A model generated the notes under the pieces. It ran no database searches, was not told where the DNA came from, and saw only the letters and a list, made by a program, of their open reading frames with translations. Of a stretch of DNA of 64,000 nt, positions 43,434 through 52,125 are shown one piece after another. How positions within the stretch are numbered: the first letter of the stretch is position 1; each line of letters starts with the position of its first letter. Source of the stretch: CALECP01 sp964389925 (GTDB lineage Bacteria > Chloroflexota > Anaerolineae > Promineifilales > Promineifilaceae); the NCBI GenBank assembly GCA_964389925.1, contig CAYMGE010000016.1, positions 17,474 through 81,473 on the forward strand. Reading direction: 5' to 3'. A program made the position numbers and the translations under genes.

Positions 43434-46400
43434 ATGAAACCTCGATTCAATATACCTTTATTCACCTTATCGCTAATTACAATCCTGCTCATGTTGTTCG
43501 CTGGCAGCTCCCATGCCCACGATGGACAATCGCACGAGGTGATCATCAATGGGAACCGAGATGCCAGTTGTGGCGCACCTGATGTCATCATTGATCGGGA
43601 TGATGATGACTTCGAACTTGAAGAATGTTTAATTTGGACATTTGACTATGAAGGCACAGAAAAACAACTGACTCTTTATTGGACTGAGACCAATGGCAAC
43701 CCAAATGACCGTCTGATGTCGGTTGACTCAACGGGTGATGGCACGACAGACCTATCCCCAGAAGATATGGTTGAAATCCTAGCGCAGTGGACAGAAGAAG
43801 CATGGCGTGCCTATAAAGATTACGGCTACAACGATCCCCTCAGTCGCAACGACATCAACGTACATATCCTGCATAGCAATAGCCTTCTCGGTTGGTGTTG
43901 TGGTGGTGACACGAATCACTACTTCTATCATGCCGGGCATCTCATGAACACTGTCCAGTTCGGCGGTGATGCCAAAGATGGACAATCAGTCGCCTATCAT
44001 GAAATGTGGCACGCATCACAATATTCATGGAACAAAAACACCTGTTTTACAAATGAAGGAACAGCCTCCTTTATGACCGATCAGGTAAATCTGGCTGTCG
44101 ATATAGATGACAACAATGATTATATCGGCAAAGTCAGAGGCTATCTGAGCGGAGGGGATGCGTCACGAAGTTTGACGCGAAGGCTTTGTTATACGGGCGC
44201 ACTTTTCTGGAAGTACTTCACTGAACAGATTGGCACAACGGCAACAGAGCCGCAGGTCGGCAATGATATTTTTAAGCAGTTCTGGGACGACCTCAATCCC
44301 TTTGACGACTCGGTAACGACACTGCCGACGGTAGACAGCGTGACACGCACAGCAACAAGCAACACACGTGATCTCGATTCGCTCTGGGTCGATTTTGCCG
44401 TTGCCAATTACGCAAAGGATTTAGCAGATGCTTCGCTCCCAACAAAGTATCGCTACATTGACGAACAACAAACAGACGCGCCAGACTATCCGCCAGTGCG
44501 CCTCGACCTCGATTTCGCGCTCACCAATAGTGGCAGTGGGGTCATCGACACGACTCATGTTGAGCCTTGGGCAACACGTTATTATCAATTCCGCCCAGCA
44601 AATGACGTGCCTTTCATCAACCTTGACATGTCAGAAGATGCAGGTGCGCCGCTCACATGGGTGCTGCTGTTGATCAAAGACGATCAACTTGTTTCTGAGG
44701 AGCGCCATGTTGGGCCAGACTTTAGGCGCAGTTTTGCCAATGATGAGTATGATTTTGTGACGATTGTTGTCGTGGCGCACGAGCATTTTGGCAATTTCCG
44801 TTATAGCGTCAATGGGACACAGCCGACGTTAGGGATCGTTGATCCTGTGCGAGGTCGTGCGGCCGAAGCAGGAGACCGTACCGATCCAGACAAAATTGTT
44901 GTGCGGATTGAGGTACTCAGTCCAACGGGTGGCGGCACACCGATTGAGGGAATTGATGCGGCCGATTTCACCATCACCATCGGCACTCAGGTTGTCCCGA
45001 CCAGTGATTATGTCAGCACAGCTTACATTGCGGGTCAATATTGGTTGCTCATCCAAGCACCAACCCAAACAAGCAGCGGTTTCAAAAATCTGAGGGTTGA
45101 CTACGCAACACTGAGTGACACAGAGTTATCTGCCATCAACTATCAGCCAGATATACCCACCGACAATGTTGTGATCATCGACAAGTCGGGCAGCATGTTG
45201 GGTGATCCACTACAGGCGGCAAAAGATGCGGGCAAGTTGTATGTTGATTCTTACGAAAGCGGCGACGGCATGGGTGTCATTGCTTACAATAGCTCGGCCG
45301 ACCGCATTATCCGCCTCAGCAATTGGTCAACCACCTTGCGCGGTCAAGCACACGATGCAATTGATCTGATCAGTGCTGGCGGCGGCACTTCAATTGGAGG
45401 GGCATTGATCGCCGGGATGGATGAACTGGCGACACGTGGGTTGGGCAATGTGCAATGGACAATTGTCTTACTCAGTGATGGTATCAACACGACAGGCTCG
45501 ACAATCAACGATTTTATCTCTGCATATCGGGATCGGCGAGATGATGACGATACGGTGCCACGTGTCCACACAATTGCATTGGGGCCATCGGCCGACCGCG
45601 CCGAAATGCAACGGATTGCCGAAGAGACTGGCGGGACGTATAGCTATGCCTCATCGCCATCATTGCGCTCGGCCGATGAGATGGCTTTGCTTGATGCGGC
45701 CGAGATCGACCCTTCCCGCGTGGCATCCGTCCCTCTCGATGCGACCGCATTCCTCGAACTCTCAGAAGTGTATCGCGTCGTCGCTGAGACCGTCACCCAT
45801 GAGCAACAGATCTATTTTGCAACCGGCACCTTCCCCTACAATAGTGATGATGCCCACACGATGCCCGTTGATGTGGGAGCCGATGAGTTGACCGTCATTG
45901 TCAAATGGATCGATGCTGGAACCGATTCCCTCGCACCGGTTCTGCGTAACCCCAGCGGTATTTCTGTCGGTGACTGCACGTTGAAAACGGGCGCGCACTG
46001 TCTCTGGCGCGTCAACAATCCAGCGACTGGCAACTGGGTTGTCGATGTCGATCCCTTTTCTGGCAGTGAGTTTCCCCCCAGCGATTACATGGTCGAGGCA
46101 TCTGTCAAGAGTGACCTCGAAATGAGCGTTTTTCTCGGCCTCGATCATGACGAACGCATCGCTGGGCAAAAATTGCCCATTCTCGCCACACTCGCACATA
46201 ATGCACCAGTCACAGGGGCATCTGTGCGTGCCTTTATCACACGTCCAGACGGTAGCAGTGCCGCAACGGTGATCCTGCGTGATGATGGCGACCATGGCGA
46301 TGGTGCCGCCAATGATGGCATTTACGGTGCATGGTTCAACGACACCTATCACAGCGGCAGTTTTAAGGTTGTCATCACGGCCACTGGCTCTACACCATCA

Positions 46401-47384
46401 ACTGGCAGCTATGCGCGGCGCGTTCGTACCGCTTTCCACATGGCATTTGCCTCTGATGGAGACCAAGACGGCATCCCAACTTGGTGGGAGAACGAGAATG
46501 GTTCTAATCCCCTTAGTAACGATGCAAATAGCGACGACGATTATGATGGCCTGTCTCTATTAGGCGAATTCCAAAATGGCACAAATCCAAACGATCCTGA
46601 TACAGATGATGGTGGTGAAGGAGATGGGTCTGAGGTAAACACGGGCGGTCGGCCGCTCGACCCATCCGATGATCTGACACCTTGCATTCCCGATTTCCAA
46701 GTAACTCAAACCATTTCACGCGCAGATAGCCAAAATGGGTCGGCAGGCATCAAGTTGATCTATGAGGTCGCTCCCGATCATGTCAGCTTCACTTTTTGGC
46801 GTGCTGGTTCACCCACGAGTTCACGCACGGAACTGGCGAGCGGCATCCAACCAACGGGCTTATATACAGATATGGCTAACTTGGTAGATGGCAAGGAATA
46901 CTATTACTGGATTCAGGCACGGGATGCTTCAGGATATGAGAGCTGCATTCTGGGGCCACGTGGCATTCTTTACAATGCAACTGATGCACAGCCACCAGAA
47001 GGGTATGTGCAGATCAACAATAGTCAGGCAGAAACGACGAGTGCCAAAGTGACGCTGCAACTTGGCGTTGATGACGCAGCGGAAATGTTGATCAGCAACT
47101 CGGCCGATTTCAGCGGCGCAGCTTGGGAACCATACACAACCAGTAAAGTTTGGGATATTTCAAGCCGACGTGCGGCAAACAGAGAAGCCGTCTTCGTCTT
47201 TGTCAAATACCGTGATGCGAGTGGGAACGAATCGCTGCCTATATCTGATAGTATCATCTTGGACTCAACGCCAACGAACATCACGTTGAGTGCGGCCGAT
47301 AGCGCAACAACCAACCTCGTGCCATGGGTGCTGGTCGGTATATTGCTGATTATGGCAAGTGTAGCTTTTGCGCGGCGGCGTTAG
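43434..47384 (+). CDS. CLCA-like secreted metalloprotease-VWA protein with TSP3 repeats and C-terminal membrane tail
   Basis: 1316 residues with AAAGGAG before the ATG and a signal peptide (about 1-27, ending SSHAHDG). The N-terminal part has a zinc-protease motif HEMWH (His189, Glu190, His193) and a downstream Glu208 in FTNEGTASF, as in gluzincins. A VWA domain follows with the MIDAS motif DKSGSM (Asp583), then GGTSIGGAL and TIALGPSADRAEM. A beta domain (about 770-990) includes LRDDGDHGDGAANDGIYGAWF. Next come thrombospondin-type-3 acidic loops (about 1005-1075), fibronectin-III-like domains (about 1085-1280), then ATTN, a membrane helix and ARRR. The order protease, VWA and the DxGxGDGxxNDGxY domain matches the animal CLCA family as I know it. 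It is expected at the cell surface; the substrate is unknown. Confidence 0.82.
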   Translation: MKPRFNIPLFTLSLITILLMLFAGSSHAHDGQSHEVIINGNRDASCGAPDVIIDRDDDDFELEECLIWTFDYEGTEKQLTLYWTETNGNPNDRLMSVDSTGDGTTDLSPEDMVEILAQWTEEAWRAYKDYGYNDPLSRNDINVHILHSNSLLGWCCGGDTNHYFYHAGHLMNTVQFGGDAKDGQSVAYHEMWHASQYSWNKNTCFTNEGTASFMTDQVNLAVDIDDNNDYIGKVRGYLSGGDASRSLTRRLCYTGALFWKYFTEQIGTTATEPQVGNDIFKQFWDDLNPFDDSVTTLPTVDSVTRTATSNTRDLDSLWVDFAVANYAKDLADASLPTKYRYIDEQQTDAPDYPPVRLDLDFALTNSGSGVIDTTHVEPWATRYYQFRPANDVPFINLDMSEDAGAPLTWVLLLIKDDQLVSEERHVGPDFRRSFANDEYDFVTIVVVAHEHFGNFRYSVNGTQPTLGIVDPVRGRAAEAGDRTDPDKIVVRIEVLSPTGGGTPIEGIDAADFTITIGTQVVPTSDYVSTAYIAGQYWLLIQAPTQTSSGFKNLRVDYATLSDTELSAINYQPDIPTDNVVIIDKSGSMLGDPLQAAKDAGKLYVDSYESGDGMGVIAYNSSADRIIRLSNWSTTLRGQAHDAIDLISAGGGTSIGGALIAGMDELATRGLGNVQWTIVLLSDGINTTGSTINDFISAYRDRRDDDDTVPRVHTIALGPSADRAEMQRIAEETGGTYSYASSPSLRSADEMALLDAAEIDPSRVASVPLDATAFLELSEVYRVVAETVTHEQQIYFATGTFPYNSDDAHTMPVDVGADELTVIVKWIDAGTDSLAPVLRNPSGISVGDCTLKTGAHCLWRVNNPATGNWVVDVDPFSGSEFPPSDYMVEASVKSDLEMSVFLGLDHDERIAGQKLPILATLAHNAPVTGASVRAFITRPDGSSAATVILRDDGDHGDGAANDGIYGAWFNDTYHSGSFKVVITATGSTPSTGSYARRVRTAFHMAFASDGDQDGIPTWWENENGSNPLSNDANSDDDYDGLSLLGEFQNGTNPNDPDTDDGGEGDGSEVNTGGRPLDPSDDLTPCIPDFQVTQTISRADSQNGSAGIKLIYEVAPDHVSFTFWRAGSPTSSRTELASGIQPTGLYTDMANLVDGKEYYYWIQARDASGYESCILGPRGILYNATDAQPPEGYVQINNSQAETTSAKVTLQLGVDDAAEMLISNSADFSGAAWEPYTTSKVWDISSRRAANREAVFVFVKYRDASGNESLPISDSIILDSTPTNITLSAADSATTNLVPWVLVGILLIMASVAFARRR

Positions 47385-47506
47385 CTGATTGACTACATTC
47401 ACCGCAGAGAACGCAAAGGAAGCGTTCTTTGCGGTTAGTCGGTCTATGAATTTGAAATGTACCCAAATCAGTTATTCATTTTGAGATAGTTGGATACAAT
47501 TCAACG

Positions 47507-48799
47507 ATGATTTGGCCTGACACAACAAGCACAGCGGATGACACGCTGACAATTGGTGGCTGTGCAGTGAGCGACCTAGCGCAGAGCTACGGAACACCCC
47601 TCTATATCTTTGATGAGATGACAATTCGCAATGCGGCACGCGCATTTAAGCAAGGGATGGCAACCTACGCTGGCGGCGCGTCCGTTTATTATGCGGGCAA
47701 GGCTTTGCTCAACTCGGCCGTCATCCGCCTCATGACCTCAGAAGAGATGCACCTCGATGTCGTCTCGCTCAACGAGTTGGCAATTGCCCAGTATGCAGGC
47801 TTTGATGTGGCACGCTGTCACTTGCATGGCAATGGCACACCTGTGCGTGAGTTGGAAGTGGCGGTCAGATGGGGCATCGGCCGCATTGTCATCGACAATT
47901 TCGATCAGCTACACGCTCTGATCCAGATAACCAAAGCACTTGATCTGCAACAAACCGTTCTCCTTCGCATTGCGCCCGATGTAAAAGCGGGCGGTCATCC
48001 CAAAATTCAGACGGGTCGGGCAATCTCAAAATTTGGCTTCAATCTGGCTGATGGGTCGGCAATGCGGGCAATCGAGCTAGCGAGTTCGGCCGATACGCTT
48101 GACTTCATCGGGCTTCATGCTCATACAGGCTCTCAAATCCGCGATTTTGGCGCATTGAGGAAGACGATTGTGCGTCTCTTTGCCCTCGCCCACGCGGCTC
48201 GTGAACAGCATGGCTGGGAGATGCGCGAGCTGTCACCCGGCGGCGGTCTCGCTGTTGCCACCCACCCCGACCAAAAATCGGGCGACATCGCGGCCTACTG
48301 TCAGGTCATTTGCAAAACGGTTGAACGCGCCTGTGAAAAGATCAACTTCCCACTGCCCCACATCAGCATAGAACCGGGGCGTGCCTTAGTTGCGCGGGCG
48401 GGGGTCGCCGTCTATCGTGTAACGGGCTACAAGCGACTGGCCAACGCGCCCGACTTTCTGCACATCAATGGGGGATTAGGAGACAACGTGCGGCCGAGTA
48501 TGTATGGCGCGATGTATACGGCTCGCAACGTCAATCAGCCAAATGCAGCAGCCGATACACCCTACACGATTGCAGGTCGCTACTGTGAGTCAGGCGATAT
48601 TCTCATTCCGACCGTCACATTACCCAATACAAAAACAGGCGATTTGCTTGCCGTCCCCGTCAGCGGTGCGTATACCTTAAGTATGGCCAGCAATTACAAT
48701 GGCATCGGCCGACCTGCCGTTGTTTTTGTGCGTGATGGTGAGCCGCAGCTTGTCCAGAGACGCGAAGCGTGGCAAGACCTTGTACGACGCGATATTTGA
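47507..48799 (+). CDS. lysA: Diaminopimelate decarboxylase
   Basis: 430 residues of a fold-type III PLP decarboxylase. The PLP Lys lies in VYYAGKALLN (about 63-72), with HGNGTP, GLHAHTGSQ, the phosphate-binding glycine loop LSPGGGLAV and IEPGRALVARAG. The other active-site half contributes RYCESGDIL (the Cys and Glu of the second subunit), and VSGAYTLSMASNYNG follows at the end. It converts meso-diaminopimelate to L-lysine in the cytoplasm. GGCHAHIGS-type wording is close to lysA rather than arginine or ornithine decarboxylases of the same family, although specificity residues were not checked structurally. It precedes the uracil-DNA-glycosylase-like gene by 31 bases, so the two are probably co-transcribed. 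Confidence 0.9.
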   Translation: MIWPDTTSTADDTLTIGGCAVSDLAQSYGTPLYIFDEMTIRNAARAFKQGMATYAGGASVYYAGKALLNSAVIRLMTSEEMHLDVVSLNELAIAQYAGFDVARCHLHGNGTPVRELEVAVRWGIGRIVIDNFDQLHALIQITKALDLQQTVLLRIAPDVKAGGHPKIQTGRAISKFGFNLADGSAMRAIELASSADTLDFIGLHAHTGSQIRDFGALRKTIVRLFALAHAAREQHGWEMRELSPGGGLAVATHPDQKSGDIAAYCQVICKTVERACEKINFPLPHISIEPGRALVARAGVAVYRVTGYKRLANAPDFLHINGGLGDNVRPSMYGAMYTARNVNQPNAAADTPYTIAGRYCESGDILIPTVTLPNTKTGDLLAVPVSGAYTLSMASNYNGIGRPAVVFVRDGEPQLVQRREAWQDLVRRDI

Positions 48800-48830
48800 A
48801 TCAAACTATCTGCCCCAAAAGGACACAACT

Positions 48831-49502
48831 ATGCAATTCAATCTATTCGATGAACCCACCCCCAATGAAGAACCCACATCCGAACATAGATTCGCCACAC
48901 ACGATGAACTGATCACCTACATGGAAAACATGACCGATGATCCGCTCTATAGCACGGGGAATCGCATGGTCATCTATCGTGGCAATCCAAATGCCGATCT
49001 GATGATCGTCGGTGAGGCTCCCGGCGCAAATGAGGATCAGCAAGGCCAACCGTATGTGGGGCGTTCCGGTAAGCTGCTCAACAAAATTCTTGAATCAGTC
49101 GGTTTTGATTCGCAAAATGGCGTTTATGTCACCAATACTGCGTTTCGTCGCCCTTCTGAAAGCAACCGCGATCCTACACAGGCCGAACTCGATTTCTACT
49201 TGCCCTATCTAAAAGAGATTATTCGTATTGTCGATCCTAAAATTTTGCTGCTGACAGGTCGCTTTTCGATGCGTCAAATTATCGGTGTCAAGCAAGGGAT
49301 CACAAAGGTGCGTGGAACGTGGTATACGCTTGAGGATGGGCGATTGGCAATGCCCGTCTTTCACCCCGCCTACTTATTGCGAAATCCGTCTCGCAAGCCG
49401 GGAACGCCTAAAGCATTAATGTGGCAAGACATTCAAGCTGTTCGCAACAAGTATGATGAATTAGGTGGTGGACGCGAATTTCTGTTGCCACACGCACGTT
49501 AA
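48831..49502 (+). CDS. Uracil-DNA glycosylase family 4-like protein lacking iron-sulfur cysteines
   Basis: 223 residues from ATG 48831 (AAAAGGAC upstream); the longer frame overlaps lysA and is rejected. Motif 1 is GEAPGANEDQQGQPYVGRSG, followed by VYVTNTAFRRPSESNRDP and, near the end, the catalytic-side motif FHPAYLLRNP. These are the landmarks of family 4 UDGs, which remove uracil from DNA in base-excision repair. Family 4 enzymes normally use four cysteines for a 4Fe-4S cluster; this protein has no cysteine at all, with the usual sites replaced by Asp, Leu, Phe and Tyr. The N-terminal QFNLFDEP resembles a short linker or clamp-binding-type peptide. It may be a cluster-free subfamily that still folds. 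Confidence 0.85.
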   Translation: MQFNLFDEPTPNEEPTSEHRFATHDELITYMENMTDDPLYSTGNRMVIYRGNPNADLMIVGEAPGANEDQQGQPYVGRSGKLLNKILESVGFDSQNGVYVTNTAFRRPSESNRDPTQAELDFYLPYLKEIIRIVDPKILLLTGRFSMRQIIGVKQGITKVRGTWYTLEDGRLAMPVFHPAYLLRNPSRKPGTPKALMWQDIQAVRNKYDELGGGREFLLPHAR

Positions 49503-49510
49503 GCATATCG

Positions 49511-49990
49511 CTATTCTCGCCAAGTCAAGATCGTTCCTCCCTGCCCCAGCAACAGCGAACCCGGAAAGACACGCAGCCGCCATGGGCGTAGCTTGATGAC
49601 GGCAAATGCGGGAACCGTTGGGCTTGTCCATGCGGGAATAAGTGTTGGATCGTAGCCAACAGGGGGCGGCCCATTTAGAAACAAATTCCAGATACGTGTG
49701 CGTGTTTCGTCATCAAATGCCAGTTCTGCATGGCATTCGGCGACACATGTATCTTGTGCAGGAGTCCAATAGTTGAGCGACATGTAAGGGTTGGCGGCGA
49801 GATGGGCGCGTTTGATCGGCGTGGGGCTTGTGCCGACCCAGCCTGTCAGATTTTCGCCATCCCATTCCCAGATTGGGTGCAGGATGCGTGACATCGGCCG
49901 ACCCTCCCCATCTACTGTCGCCGCACTACACCAAACAATTTGGTGCGCCATTTCTACAAAAGCGGGAGCTGTTTCATTTAATGTGTTCAT
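49511..49990 (-). CDS. Pyridoxamine 5'-phosphate oxidase-like flavin-binding protein
   Basis: 159 residues from ATG 49990 (a 12-residue longer frame exists). The sequence fits the split-barrel FMN-binding fold: AATVDGEGRPMSRILHPIWEWD, LTGWVGTSPTPIKRAHLAANPYMSLNYW and RPWRLRVFPG near the C-terminus. These correspond to the first strands, the P-T-x-K-x-x-(Q/H)-L region and the last strand of PNPOx-like general-stress and heme or flavin proteins. It is shorter than pyridoxamine oxidase itself and is more likely a general flavin-dependent reductase or stress protein; the substrate is unknown. It is divergent from the thioredoxin-lipoprotein gene, sharing about 80 bases that must contain both promoters. 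Confidence 0.8.
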   Translation of the reverse strand: MNTLNETAPAFVEMAHQIVWCSAATVDGEGRPMSRILHPIWEWDGENLTGWVGTSPTPIKRAHLAANPYMSLNYWTPAQDTCVAECHAELAFDDETRTRIWNLFLNGPPPVGYDPTLIPAWTSPTVPAFAVIKLRPWRLRVFPGSLLLGQGGTILTWRE

Positions 49991-50072
49991 CGTTTTGTAA
50001 TGATTGCGACAGTTCACTGTAAGCAATCTTCGCTATAGTAACAACCAACTAAATTTTAACGGAGAGCCTACG

Positions 50073-50918
50073 ATGAGACGACTTTTGATTTTGATTTTGC
50101 TATTGACTTTTACAGCTTGTGGTTCGGCTGAGACAACACAGCCAGAGGAGGATATGGTTGTAGAGGAATCGGCCGAAGTTACCATGGATGACAATGAAGT
50201 AGCAGAAGAGACGATGACGGATGACGATTCTGCAATGATGGATGACGATGCAGCAATGTCAGATGAAGACATGACCGAAAATCCCGATGCCTTGACAAAC
50301 GAAGATGCAATGGCTGACGAGGGTGCGATGGTTGAAGATGACGCAATGCACGACGGCACGACAATGACCGATGACGAGGCAATGAGCAACGAAGACAACG
50401 CAGTATCCGATGACAACACGGCAATGGCTGAGGAAGAGATAGCGATGGAGGAGGAGGCGATGGTTGATACGAGCAACCTCCCTGTCTGGCAGACGCTCGC
50501 ACTCACCAACGCACACACAGGCGAAACATTTACGCTCGCTGACTTTGCCGGCAAAACGGTCTTTGTTGAGCCAATGGCAACGTGGTGTACAAATTGCCGC
50601 CATCAGCTTAACAACGTTCAGGCAGCTAAAGCGCAAGCTGGAGAAGATGTTGTTTTTATCGGATTAAGTCTTGAAACGACGCTCGCAAGCGAAAATCTGG
50701 CAGATTATGCGACAACAAACGGCTTTGATTTTATCTGGGCAGTCCTGACTCCTGAGATGGTGCGTGAGCTTGCGGCCGAGTTTGGTCAAACAGTCACAAA
50801 CGCCCCCTCTACCCCACACTTTATAATCAGCCCTGATGGGAGTTTCACACCGCTCGTCACAGGAATCGAGCCTGCTTCGGAGCTTCTCGAACAGATCGAA
50901 GCTGCAAAAAATAGTTGA
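50073..50918 (+). CDS. Thioredoxin-family lipoprotein with Met/Asp/Glu-rich linker
   Basis: 281 residues from ATG 50073 (GGAG 12 bases upstream). The lipoprotein signal ends LTFTACG. Residues about 25-150 are an extremely acidic, Met-rich, low-complexity segment built of MxxDDxAM-like units (AMMDDDAAMSDEDM and similar), unlike any structured domain. A TlpA/thioredoxin-type domain follows (about 152-280) with the active-site motif WCTNC and the cis-Pro context PSTPHFII. The lipid anchor places it outside the membrane. The next gene encodes CcdA, the membrane electron relay that reduces such proteins. The pair is therefore a candidate extracytoplasmic thiol-reductase system. The Met/Asp region might bind metal, such as copper, which is inference. 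Confidence 0.85.
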   Translation: MRRLLILILLLTFTACGSAETTQPEEDMVVEESAEVTMDDNEVAEETMTDDDSAMMDDDAAMSDEDMTENPDALTNEDAMADEGAMVEDDAMHDGTTMTDDEAMSNEDNAVSDDNTAMAEEEIAMEEEAMVDTSNLPVWQTLALTNAHTGETFTLADFAGKTVFVEPMATWCTNCRHQLNNVQAAKAQAGEDVVFIGLSLETTLASENLADYATTNGFDFIWAVLTPEMVRELAAEFGQTVTNAPSTPHFIISPDGSFTPLVTGIEPASELLEQIEAAKNS

Positions 50919-50925
50919 CTTTTTG

Positions 50926-50952
50926 GGAATGAGGTTCAATAGACCTCATTCC
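50926..50952 (+). promoter_or_regulatory. Intercistronic hairpin before ccdA
   Basis: GGAATGAGGT, loop of seven, ACCTCATTCC: a perfect 10-bp stem starting seven bases after the thioredoxin gene stop and ending seven bases before the ccdA ATG. It has no T-run, so it is better read as an RNA-stability or translation-control element than as a terminator. Confidence 0.55.
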
Positions 50953-50959
50953 TCACCCC

Positions 50960-51625
50960 ATGCCCAACCTAATCGAAGCCTTTATCCTTGGCAACAGTGC
51001 TATTTTGACAAATGTCTGCATTTTGCCGCTCTATCCGGGTTTGATCGCCTATCTCGCGGGAAATGCTGAAAACAAGCGCGTGCGTCATGCAACAAAGTGG
51101 CTTGGCTTACTCGTTCTGCTTGGCGTATTGACGTTGATGACAATTGTTGGCGGACTTTTGTATTTATTACAACAATCGTTTGGACAGATTCTGCCCGTTT
51201 TATTACCAATCATTTATGGGGTTGTCATTGTGATGGGGGGATTGATGTTATTCGGCCGAAATCCCTTCAAAACCCTCTCAACTATCCAAAATCCAGCCTT
51301 GCAAAATCCCTACATCGGAGCCTACGTCTATGGCTTGCTGTTAGGGCCGATGACCCTACCTTGTGCTGGCCCTCTCGTTGTCAGTGCATTTCTGCTGGGT
51401 GCGGGCAGTATCAGCAATTTAGCCAGCAGTCTGCTCTATTTCTTTGTTTTTGGACTGGGGTTTGGCTGGCCGCTCGTTCTGCTCCCCTTTGTCGCCATGC
51501 CATTACAACGTCGCTTCACTAAGTGGATGACTCAAAATGCAATACTTTTGACACGTATTTCGGGTGCGTTATTGGTGCTAATTGGATTTGCAGGCATCTA
51601 CTTCGATCTATTGCCTGCTCTTTGA
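50960..51625 (+). CDS. ccdA: Cytochrome c biogenesis protein CcdA
   Basis: 221 residues with six membrane helices. The two redox cysteines sit in NVCILPLYPGLIAYL (first half) and LPCAGPLVVSAFL (second half), matching the inverted-repeat CcdA/DsbD-beta pattern of a Cys-Pro containing helix in each half. It transfers electrons from cytoplasmic thioredoxin to extracytoplasmic thiol proteins. The preceding thioredoxin-type lipoprotein is the obvious partner. No cytochrome c synthesis genes lie nearby, so a role in general oxidative or disulfide repair is as likely as cytochrome maturation. There is no visible ribosome site, and a 10-bp hairpin lies just upstream. Confidence 0.9.
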   Translation: MPNLIEAFILGNSAILTNVCILPLYPGLIAYLAGNAENKRVRHATKWLGLLVLLGVLTLMTIVGGLLYLLQQSFGQILPVLLPIIYGVVIVMGGLMLFGRNPFKTLSTIQNPALQNPYIGAYVYGLLLGPMTLPCAGPLVVSAFLLGAGSISNLASSLLYFFVFGLGFGWPLVLLPFVAMPLQRRFTKWMTQNAILLTRISGALLVLIGFAGIYFDLLPAL

Positions 51626-51643
51626 TGACCACAGACTTTAAGC

Positions 51644-51679
51644 AGAAACGGATTGCCTATCACGAGCCAATCCGTTTCT
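51644..51679. terminator. Hairpin between convergent genes
   Basis: AGAAACGGATTG, loop of 12, CAATCCGTTTCT: a 12-bp perfect stem between ccdA and the convergent DUF1294 gene. T-richness is limited (GTTTCTCT), so it is a likely but imperfect terminator. Confidence 0.6.
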
Positions 51680-51698
51680 CTAGAGAATTTACGGTGCC

Positions 51699-52028
51699 TT
51701 ATCCGGGGCCGTTCGTAAAATCAATCCCCAACCAAACAGCCAAGGCAATTAAATGCACAACCACAATAATCCGGAAAATAAGCTGATATTTGCGCTGTTG
51801 CGTCTTGTGTCGAAAGCGTCGTTGGGCAAGTAAGCTACCTAGCCAACCACCGAGTGCCTCCATAATATGCAACGTGCGCTCCGGTACACGCGCGACCGCC
51901 TTGAGCCGTCGCGCATTGCGCTCAGAAATTTTCTTGTCCTTTCGTACCGACACAAAAGCAAAGAGGCTCATAACGAGATAAACGCCAAGAATAATTAGCA
52001 AAACGGGTAAATTTAGTAGTTGTAACAT
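51699..52028 (-). CDS. DUF1294-family small membrane protein
   Basis: 109 residues from ATG 52028; a longer frame from a TTG adds nine residues with no ribosome site. Two membrane helices (about 5-28 and 85-103) flank a cytoplasmic, basic segment with the family motif RVPERTLHIMEALGGWLGSLLAQRRFRHKTQQRKYQ. DUF1294 has the fingerprint RIPExxLxxxxxxGGxxGAxxAMxxFRHKTxKxxF. The family has no assigned biochemical role, although some larger members are fused to cold-shock or nucleotide-binding domains. The gene is convergent with ccdA and divergent from the flippase-like gene, so it is probably monocistronic. Confidence 0.85.
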   Translation of the reverse strand: MLQLLNLPVLLIILGVYLVMSLFAFVSVRKDKKISERNARRLKAVARVPERTLHIMEALGGWLGSLLAQRRFRHKTQQRKYQLIFRIIVVVHLIALAVWLGIDFTNGPG

Positions 52029-52111
52029 AGTTATTGTGATTAATCGCTTTTCCAAGCATGATATTTCTTCCTTCCTTCACATGCAATCCCCACATCCAAT
52101 TTTTTCACTGT

Positions 52112-52117
52112 TATAAT
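52112..52117 (+). promoter_or_regulatory. Consensus minus-10 element before the flippase-like gene
   Basis: TATAAT nine bases before the ATG at 52126. If used, the transcript would be leaderless or nearly so. No minus-35 is recognisable. Confidence 0.35.
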
Positions 52118-52125
52118 TCCTCCCA

